From positions 18,396 through 82,395 of the forward strand of contig GG745364.1 of the NCBI GenBank assembly GCA_000151295.1: a DNA stretch of 64,000 nt, in the 5' to 3' direction. Positions 55,238-64,000 of this stretch are shown one piece after another. A program made the position numbers and the translations under genes. The DNA comes from Allomyces macrogynus ATCC 38327 (lineage: Eukaryota; Blastocladiomycota; Blastocladiomycetes; Blastocladiales; Blastocladiaceae). Under the pieces are notes generated by a model. The model saw nothing but the letters and a program-made list of their open reading frames with translations. It did not search any database and was not told where the DNA came from. The first letter of the stretch is position 1. Each line of letters opens with the position of its first letter.

Positions 55238-57361
55238 ATGTCGACCGCGTCCGCGATCCCTGTGCAAAACGGCCCGCCGACGGGGATCAAGCCCGCGGCC
55301 AATACGCACAAGGCCACGCGGTCCCTGCCGACGCCGGGGTACTACACCGGTACATTCCACCCCCTCACTTCCCACCCCTCTTCCCCTCCCCCACTCTCTA
55401 ACCCAGCCCCCTCCCCCTCGCTAGGCCTCGGCGGCAAACCCGGTAGCCTGACCAAGCTGCCCGTGCCCGGCAGCGCGCGCACACGGCGCCCGATCAGCTC
55501 GATCACGCCCGCGGGCCACGGGAAGCGCGCGCGCAGCGAGACCCCCGGTACGGCCGGCGCGTCGATTCCGTTGGTGTCGTATGGAGGGCGCAAGGAGGAG
55601 GTGGGCAAGGAAGGTGGGGCGGTGGAGGTGGGCGAGCCGTACACGCCGAATTGGAAGTTGCAGGAGGAGTTGCAGGATGAGGCACGTTCACGCGATCCAC
55701 TTTGAGAAGAGGAGAGGCAATGGGACTCACCTGGCGGTGGTGGCATGTAGAAACAACGGCTGCACGACCAGTCCGTAGCCATGGTCGCGCAGTGGCATAA
55801 CACGATTGCCGGGCAGCGCCGCCGGCGGCTGTATGCGCACAAGGAGCGCGAACGGATGGCCGAGGTACGCACTACGCCGTGCAAAAGTTGGACGACGTCG
55901 AGAGATGGGGTACTCACACCCGCGTGCACGGACGATAGATCCAGCGCCAGGAGATGGACAAGGACTGGGAGGCCGTAAAGGCCGCGGAACGGCAGGCGCT
56001 CGTCGACCGCGCCAAGAACATGCAGTACCTCGAAGACGTGCGCGTGCGGCAGCTCAAGTCGCAGGCACTGATCACGCAGGTGCTCAAGGTACGCTTGATG
56101 CTGTTTCGAGATTGGCACCGGACCGGCGGGCCCATTGTGAGCATGAGCTGACGCACACACCGATCGCCATTCTACTAGGAGCGCAAGGCGCAGCTCGAGT
56201 ACAAGTCGGTCGAGCAGGCACTCAACCAGGAGCGCGCGCAAGACGAGCTCGCTGCCGAACTGGCCCGTCTCGCCGCCGCCGACAAGGAAGCCGCCGAGAT
56301 GCAGCGTAAAGTCAAGACGATCATGCACGAGACGGCGCAGACGAACCTGCAAATGTCCGAAGCCCGTCGCGCCGAGCAAGAGCGCGAAAAGGCGCAGTTG
56401 CGCGAATGGTTTGCGGCACAGTCGGAAAAGGCGCTCGAGGACGCGCGCGAGCTCGAGGAGCGCGAGCTTTTGCGCAAGCAACAGCAGACCAAGGAACTCG
56501 TCACGATGCTCGACTGGGCGATTCAGGATAAGCAGGAGCGCGAGAATGAGGCCGATGGCGACGAGTCGGAACTCGATCGGATCAATGAGCATATCATGCG
56601 CATCAAGGAACGGATCGCGCTGAAGCGCAAGGAAACCGAGGCGGCCTTGATTCGGTCGCGCGTGTTGCGCAACGAGTATGTCGCGACCAAGGCCGTGCCG
56701 ATCCAGGACCAGTTCCGCAAGACGCGCGACGAGTTCTTGCATAAGATGGAGCACGCGCACGAGGGCGAGCTCGAGCACCGGCTGCGCGCCGAGGCCGATC
56801 AGCGGAAACGCGATATGCAGGCGTGCGTCGAGGCGATGCAGCGCAGTGTTGAGGACCGCCGCCGCCAGCAGGTCCTGGAAAAGTTTGAGGCCGCCGAAGT
56901 GCGCAAGCAGTCCGAGGAGCTGGCGCGGAACGCGGCGCGGTCGGCGGATCGTCGCAAGGATCGGACCAAGAAGATTCAGGCCGTGTTTGGCAACGACTAC
57001 CGCCGCGAGATTGTACGTTTTTTTGTGTCGCTCGGTGTGATACGACCGGGTTCGACTTTGGGAGCACAACCTGATCGCGCTTGCTCGATCCTTGATCGAC
57101 TAGTCCGAGCATGTCAACGTCAACGCCAGAGTCAAGGCCGCGCACAAGCAAGAGTACTCGCAGGCTGTGGAAAAGCAGCTGCAAGAGGACAGGCAGTTCC
57201 ACCAGTTTGCAATGAAGTTGTGCAAGGACCTGCGGTCTATTGGCAACGACCCGGCGCCCGTTGAGAAGCGGCTGGCCGAAATGGACCTGGATCCGCGCGC
57301 GCGGCAGCCGGTTGCGAGCGAGCGTGCCTCCGACACGTTCCACCGGCTCGGGTTCCAATGA
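55238..57361 (+). CDS. CFAP210: CFAP210/CCDC173-like axonemal microtubule inner protein
   Basis: Exons are 55238-55349, 55425-55685, 55779-55864, 55939-56088, 56179-57012 and 57104-57361; introns 74-93 bp, 566 aa (human about 550). The N-terminal 120 residues are basic and disordered. A continuous coiled coil follows with the trichohyalin-plectin-homology character of the family. WEAVKAAERQALVDRAKNMQ and YLEDVRVRQLKSQALITQVL align with the CFAP210 block W-E-x-x-x-x-x-E-R-Q-A-L-x-D-x-A-x-N. CFAP210 lies inside the doublet microtubules of motile flagella, so the organism should make flagellated zoospores. The junction between exons 2 and 3 (55685/55779) is the least certain, chosen by phase. 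Confidence 0.82.
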
Positions 57362-57950
57362 GCGGTAGCGATGACGACTGGCGAAAAAGATGGCGAGGAG
57401 GGAGCGCGTGTACAACTTAAACGGACGGACGCAGAGGGGGAGGTACAGGAAGGGTGAGCAGGTGGACTCTTGCTAAGTAAACCTTAGTTTGGGCGCGTAA
57501 TTTCTCGGTCTGGTTGTTGTTGACGTTGCGAGGATTTTATCGACAGCTTCATGCAGCGTCGTGTCTGTCGTGCTGATGGTTGTCTTTCGACAGTGTCGAG
57601 AAACGTCTGAGTGTCGTTGGCACTTTCATTTCGACTTCTTTCTGCTCTCTCTCCTCTGTGCCTGCCAGGCTGGCCCACAACGCCACATCGCGCTGTGTCA
57701 TGATCGACTCTTTTTCGACTCGATGCCGGCGCCCTGGCGGTAGACGCGTGACATGGCCATTCGCCATCAGTGCCAAGATTTTCGACAGGGTGCTGTGGTT
57801 GCTGGTGTTACTGCTCCCCAATTACTTAAGAACACCACGTCCGCCACTGCCAACTTCGACTCGGCGCAATCTCCTTGCAAATCGTCGTCGATCACGGTCT
57901 CCGTGCCCAGCTTGGCACGTCAAATCGACGTTTGAGTCTTCGCACCAGCC
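57362..57950. other. Intergenic region
   Basis: Upstream region of the ABCC transporter. No gene recognised. Confidence 0.45.
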
Positions 57951-60900
57951 ATGGACGCCAGCAGCATGCCGGTTGTGCTGCAAGTGCAGGTCATCACGCC
58001 CGCCAACGCAATTTTGGCTGTAGCAGACGATCCGTTAGGTGCTCTATCGCCGTGGACGGCGTGGTTGATGGCTCGCGCGACCTGGGAATGCATGGCCTGG
58101 GGCTGGTTTGCGCTCGTGCTGTTCGGTGCCGCCGTGCAGTACTTTTGGACCACCCGTGTGCCGTCAACGGTGGCCCAACGTCGCGCGCGCGGCTATCTAC
58201 CGGTTGCCACGGCGCCGGACAGCAACGCTGACGACGACGATGCCGTGAACAACGATGGCGAGAAACCCGACCATTACGTCGCGCGCATGTGGACGCTCGA
58301 GTACTCGCTCATCGAGCGCATCGCGGGCGCTGTTCAAATGGTCATCATGGTTGCATACACGGCGTGGCGCGCATTGTATTGTGTCCCTGCTGCGCTTCCG
58401 ACGCTGGATACGCTCATCGGCGGGCAGGCAAATGTCGTCGATGCGATCGTTTGGGTGCGTTTGTGCAATCTCTTTGCGGCAGGCCGATCAAGGATCTGAC
58501 CACGAGTACGACCGCGAATTCCACGCACGAAAGACTTTTGCATCGCTCATTTGCTGCATCGACAACATCCCGCGCCTTCCCGCGACTGTCGAGCTGCCGA
58601 CGCCACGCCCCGTCGCTATTACGCGCGGCTTGGCGCTCGGCGGGTTCCTGCTCCTGTCGCTGCACGCGGCCACGTTCCAGCTCTTTGACGACCTCGATTT
58701 GGGTGCGAACGACCACGGTGATGGCACGCACGTCGCGCTGCTCGTGCTCCTGCTCGTCCTGCACGGCGTTGCGCGCCGCACGTCGATGGTCGACATTCCA
58801 GCCATGCGCGAGCGCGGGAATGTCGCGTCGCTGTGGGAGTCGCTCACATTCCGGTGGATGTGGCCGACGGTTCGGCAAGCGCTCGTCTCGGACCGGCTCG
58901 AAGACGAGGATTGTGCCGACATTTACTGGGCGGATAACCCGGCCAAGGCCTACCGCCAGTTCCAGGAGATGCGGTTCGTTTTCCCGCAACCTCGGGTGGT
59001 ACGTAGTCCTCTCCACTCACACGATTCACATTCTCCAGTGCACGCGGCTTTGGATTGGCAGCGTCCATGTTCCGCACTTGCCGCGGCATGTTTTTCGGGT
59101 CGTTTTTCCTCAACTTTATGTATTTCCTGTCCGAGTTCCTCTCGCCGGCCATTGTCAACCTGTTCCTGCAGTTTTTGCAGCGCCGCGCCGCCATGTCCGA
59201 GACCGAGACCGATATCGCGCCCGACGACCAGTCGACGGTGAGTTTCGGGTACCTGCTCTGCACAGCCCTCTTTGTGGTCGCGGCGCTGCGCACGCAATTC
59301 GAGTGCCACGCGACCTACCTTGGCCGGCGCGCCGGCTGGCGCGTCATGACGTTGATTGGCATGGTCGTGCCCACGACGCTGCTCGCATCGACGCAGCCCG
59401 CGACCCAAGTCGCCAACGCCGTGAACTTGATTGCCGCCGACGCGCGCCGTATGGGGCTCGTGATCGGCAGCACGCCCATGATGTCGCTGCTCATCGTGCG
59501 TCTCCTGCTCGCGCTCGGGTTCCTCGTCGTGATCATGGGCTGGCTGCCGATCTTAGCCGGGTGTGCGGTCCTCGCCGTGACGGTGCCGTGCAACATGTGG
59601 CTCGCCGCGCAAGTCAAGAAGACGCAAAAAGACGCGGTCAAGGCGACCGACCAACGACTCGCCGTGGTCGCGCAAGTGCTCGAGGCGATTCGGCTTGTCA
59701 AGGTGCAAGTCTGGGAGTCGCTAATGCAGGGCAAGATCGACGCGTTGCGCGTGCACGAACTGGCCCTGATTGTGCGGTCGATGGTCTGGACGTCGACGCT
59801 CGCCGTGCTCGCGAGCAACACGCCCGCGGCAGTGACGATTGTCGCGTTCTTTGTTCGCGCGTGGCAGACGAGTTTGCCGCCAATGACGCCCGCCGACGTG
59901 TTCACGGCGCTCTACTTGTTCTACATGCTCGACTGGCCAATGCGGTATATTCCGGAGACGTATGGCCGCGTGTTTGTCACTGGCAAGATTGCGTGGAACC
60001 GGATTCGCGATTTTGTCGAAGAGTCGATGGCCGCGTCGGCCAAGTTAGCGCCTGAGCAGGTCGTAACCGAGACGGAGGACTTTGGGTTGGAGGATGCCGT
60101 GCTCGCCCGGTCGCCCATCTTCAAGCTGAGCGTCTCCACCATGTTCCCGCGCGGCCGACTGTCGGTGATTTTGGGGCCCATGGGCGCGGGCAAGACGAGC
60201 CTCCTGATGGGGCTACTTGGCGGTGCGTGAAGCGGGGATTTTGCATGGGGCTTGCGCTCTTCGGTTGTCTCACTCGCAGCCGACGACAATGTAGAGCTTC
60301 CAATCGAGTCAGGCCGTCTTCATCGCCCAGCGGGCTGGTCGACTGCGTTGGTCGAGCAGACTGGTAGGCGTAGCCTCTTTCTTGCGAAAGCGCTGTCCCG
60401 ACACTCACTTCCTCGGTGCCATGACATCCAGTCTTCATCCTCAATGCCTCCTTCCGCGACAACGTGACGTTTGGCTGCCCCTACGACCCCGCGCGGTTCT
60501 CCCGCGTCATGGCCGACTGCGCGCTCACGCAAGACCTCGCTACGCTTGCTGACGGCGACCTGACCCTGATTGGCGACCGCGGCGTGAACCTGAGCGGTGG
60601 GCAGCGGCAGCGGCTTGCGCTCGCGCGCGCTCTCTACGCCGACACGGACATTATTCTTGCCGACGACGTGCTCTCGGCGGTTGATGCCGTCACAGCTTCG
60701 CACCTCTACCACCGCGCACTGGTCCCGGCGGCGCACAAGTACGGCAAGACGGTCGTGCTCGTGTCGCACGCCGTGAGTTTGGCGCTGTCGAGTGCTGATC
60801 ATGTCGTGGTCCTGGACGCGGGGATCACGACGTATGCGGGCCCGGCGGCGGCGCTAGCGGCTGAGCAAGTGCGTCAGTGGGACGCGCAGTGGCACGAGAC

Positions 60901-63029
60901 GGCAAATGCGGAACCGGAGCCGACTACGACGCGAAATGACGGACCGGTGCGCGTTGAAGAGTTCCGGTCGACGGGTTCGGTCCAGTGGGCGCATTACCAG
61001 CGGTACCTGCGCGCGTTTGGCATGCCTCTGGCCGTCGGCGCTCTCGCGGCGGTTGTTACGTACCAGTGGCTCACGGTTCGCGCCGACCTGTACTTGAAAG
61101 ACTGGGCCGCCGGTGCACCCGTCTCGGCCCTGGTCCTGTTTGCTGTCCTCCGCGGGACGGGCGTGCTCGTACAGGCCACGCAACTGGTCGTGCAGTACCT
61201 CGGGTCGTACCGCGCGTCGCGCCGGCTGCACCACGAGCTCGTCGCACACGTGCTGGCACTCCCCATCTGGTGGTTTGACGCCAACCCGCAAGGCCGCGTC
61301 TTGACGCGATTTTCTAAGGACTTTGCCGATCTCGACTCGAGCTTGGTCACGGATTTTGTCGATTTTGCGCGGCAGACCATGGCCAATGTGGCCGCAATTT
61401 CCGCGATTTTGATCACGGCGCCGATTGTCATGGTGTTTGCGTTCCCGGCGTTCCTCGGGATGGCGTGGACGGGCAAATGTTACCTGCGCACGTCGCGCGA
61501 TACGCGGCGCATGGCGAGTACGGCGTTTGCGCCTGTGGTGCAAGCGACCAAGGAGTTCCACACGTACGTTTTCCCAGTTCTCGACCTTGGGACGACCAAG
61601 AATCTGATTGGTCTTTTTTCAATGCAGGGGCGGCGCGTGCATTCGTGCTTTCGGCCGCACCGACGTCTTCACGGCGCAGCTCTCGCGCACCATGATGCAA
61701 TCACTGATCCCGACCATCAACAATACTGCGGCTAACCGGTGGCTGATCGTCTACGGCGACACGGCGTCGGCGCTGTTCCTGTTCACGCTCGCGCTCGGGT
61801 TCCTGGTCCTGCCCATCGTCCAAGGTGGCCCGCCCATGGACGCGGCCTGGGCCGGGTTTGCGCTCAATTACGCGCTGATCATGATCGACACGGTCCGGCT
61901 CGGCGTCTGGGCTTACTCAACGGTCGAGATTGAAATGAACAGTGTTGAGCGGATTGGCGAGTACCTGGCGCTCACAACCGAGGAGGACCCGGAGCGTCGG
62001 ATCGAAGATGATGTGCCCGGGTGGCCGACGGCTGGGCCGCTGGTCGTGGAGAATTTGTGCGCGGGGTACAAGCGCCGCGGCGAAGAGGAGGGTGGGGACG
62101 TGGAGTGGGTGCTCAAGGGGGTGTCGATGACGGTGTCGGCCGGCGCGCGCGTTGCGATCATGGGGCGGACGGGGAGTGGGGTGCTTACCGTTTCATGGGT
62201 CTTGATCGCAGGATTTCCCGACTAACTGCGAGTGAATACGGTAGAAATCGAGTCTGGTCGGCGCTCTCATGCGCATGCTGCCGTACCAGACGGGCAAGAT
62301 CGAGCTCGATGGCGTGCCTGCCTCGGAGCTGAGCCTGCAGTACCTACGGTCGCAGTGGGGCTTTGTGAACCAAGGTACGCCCCCTTTTCTGCTCCTGCTC
62401 TCCCTCAGTTCCGACCTGACACGTCCGACTTCCTAGAAAACTACTTGCTCAAGGGCACGCTCCGCGACAACCTCGATCCGACGGGCACGCGCGCCGACGC
62501 CGATCTGCACACGTTGCTGGACCCGTTCCGCGCGCAATTGCCGTTCGGCCTCGACCACCCGCTCGACTCGCTCACTGACCTGTCCAAGGGCCAGGCGCAG
62601 CTGATTGGACTGCTGCGGTCGCTCGTTGCGGCGCATGCCAAGCATGCGCGCATGTTCCTCTGGTCCGTGCTTATTCTCCCCACCTTTCTCTCGCTCGCTC
62701 AAAACTAACGCACATTTGATTTCATCAGCGACGAACCCACATCGGCGGCCGACGCGCACACCGACCGCCAATTCTGGTCGGTCTTCCGCGAGACCACTGG
62801 CCAGGACGCGACGGTACTCATGATTGCGCACCGCGTGCGGTCGCTCGTCGATCTCGGGTGCGATCTGGCTATTGTCATGGATAGCGGCCGCGTCGTCGAA
62901 ATGGGCCACCCAAAAGTGCTGTTGCAGGATGTGAACGGGTGGCTCTCACGACTCGTGCGCGAGGCGGGTGGGACCGACGCGCAGGAGGTGTGTGGGCATT
63001 ATGGCGCAACGAACGGGCTGATGGAGTGA
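57951..63029 (+). CDS. ABC transporter, ABCC (multidrug-resistance-associated protein) type
   Basis: Exons: 57951 to about 58433 (donor unresolved, 58383 or 58434), 58483-58973, 59039-60222, 60280-60363, 60432-61563, 61628-62180, 62245-62374, 62437-62662 and 62729-63029, about 1510-1527 aa. Two membrane domains alternate with two nucleotide-binding domains. NBD1: Walker A GPMGAGKTSLL, signature LSGGQRQRLALARAL, Walker B DIILADDVLSAVD, H-loop VLVSHAV. NBD2: Walker A GRTGSGKSSLV split by intron 6, Q-loop QWGFVNQ, signature reduced to LSKGQAQLIGLLRSL, Walker B MFLCDEPTSAAD, H-loop LMIAHRV. NBD1 has Asp in place of the catalytic Glu, usual in ABCC, so NBD2 should be the hydrolytic site. It probably exports conjugates or drugs across the plasma or vacuolar membrane. 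Confidence 0.93.
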
Positions 63030-64000
63030 AGATTCGTAGACGGACGATGAATGATGGGTTTGGGTGATACATGCAGTGAAGTTGTAGGGGAGAGCGCATC
63101 AATACAGACATGCGTTCGTTAATTTCAGGTTCGAGGCGGTTGTTCGTCAGCTTTGATGACCACTCCAGGCCCACTTGGCCCGATGATTCCACGAAGCGAC
63201 GGCTGGAACTGGACGCCCTTGATCCCCTTGCCTTGGTCTGCAACTGTTTGGCACGTTCTTATTGAACATAACTGTGGAATCATGTTGATGCTGTTTCAAC
63301 AGATGACTTCCCACTCGGTCGAGCCGGCCAAGTGGGTCACGTCAATCCCGGCGGCAAGATGGACTGGTCGCGTCGTGGCGTGCAAATCCTGGCTATGCGC
63401 CGTACAAACGGATCGCGTACGGGCGTTGCCGTGCACCCAGAAATGGTTGTGCGTCTTCGGCTGAAGTGGTCCCCGTTCTGACCGTTTTCACTCTCAGTCC
63501 CTGTGAAGTTGTTGGCTGCCCAGACGCCATAGATAGAGGTTCAGCGGTGGCCAGTTCTCGGCAACCACTGAACCGATCTGGATGATATTTAATGGAGAGT
63601 AATTCTGGACCATATATTTTTGATGCTGGCAGTAAAAACTGCAGTGGCTGAGTGGGGAGTACGGGGTGAGTGGCAAAAAATTGAGAAGCGTCCAGATGGC
63701 ATCCACCATACCACTCACAGTTTACCGAGGCCTAGCGAGATGGTCAACAAGGTTGCAATGCAGGTCGCCATCGCTGCAATGATTGTTTGCTGCAATCATT
63801 CAACTAACAGACCGGCTTCACCGCGCCAGAATGGAAACGACTAAAGGTCCGGCGATTTATTCCCCAGACACCAAAACAGGAACACTTCCCAAGATTCCTC
63901 TGTTCGTGACGCCCACCACGCGTGCGCTGCTGTTGCCATCGCGCGTCACCAAGACAATTGTGGATAAACACCAACAAATTGCCGCCTGGCACAATCGATT
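63030..64000. other. 3' flank, no gene recognised
   Basis: About 970 bp of lower-GC sequence after the ABCC stop to the window end. Only short frames occur and none has a domain or splice pattern I can support. Confidence 0.45.

Noticed and set aside
63153..63464. Plus-strand 103-residue frame in the 3' flank
   Set aside because: Ordinary chance length for the local composition, no family motif and no exon signals.
1..64000. CRISPR arrays, prophage, viral genes or intact transposons
   Set aside because: No regularly spaced direct repeats, integrase, capsid, transposase or reverse-transcriptase motifs were seen on either strand.

Overview
The window is nuclear DNA of a GC-rich, intron-rich fungus, most likely a flagellated (zoosporic) early-diverging lineage; Blastocladiomycota is my best guess, as inference only. 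Fungal character comes from a DEF1-like protein and a cytochrome b5/acyl-CoA dehydrogenase fusion. The zoosporic character comes from a CFAP210/CCDC173-like axonemal protein (55238-57361) and from families usual in animals or flagellates: a CABLES-type cyclin, a CXorf65-like protein, class I aldolase and a BK-type channel. Most introns are about 50-130 bp, often begin GTACG and usually end in TAG. All exon joins below were inferred by hand from reading frame, splice sites and family alignment.

Layout. 1-16.9 kb: DEF1 (partial), mitochondrial RNA polymerase, an unknown protein, SRP72, NDUFA13, TFIIIC subunit 5 and a CABLES-like cyclin, mostly in divergent pairs. 17.6-27.4 kb: a single-pass Ser/Pro-rich membrane protein, tRNA-Gly(CCC), b5-ACAD, a small seven-exon ankyrin protein and an Mpv17/PMP22 protein. 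27.5-31.5 kb: a BK/Slo-type channel whose pore lacks the GYGD filter. 31.8-36.4 kb is the accessory part: a decayed duplicate of an ABCC transporter segment, a CXorf65-like gene, a tRNA-bearing repeat and a broken F-box/LRR gene of lower GC. 36.5-43.2 kb: a BRK1-like protein with a long polyproline tail, a DUF676 lipase, a second broken gene and class I fructose-bisphosphate aldolase. 43.9-44.3 kb: the inverted second copy of the tRNA repeat. 44.7-57.4 kb: NDUFA4, TTC27/EMW1, a seven-TM protein, NAA38, a GT31-like glycosyltransferase, ribosomal P2 and CFAP210. 57.9-63.0 kb: an ABCC transporter, the source family of the relic at 31.8 kb.

The genes are mostly unrelated housekeeping functions (mitochondrial transcription and respiration, protein targeting, Pol III transcription, translation, glycolysis, flagellum, transport). 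I see no operon-like pathway cluster, virus, CRISPR array or intact transposon. The most unusual items are the atypical pore of the BK-like channel, the BRK1-polyproline fusion, and the duplicated material (ABCC relic, inverted tRNA repeats, broken F-box/LRR gene).
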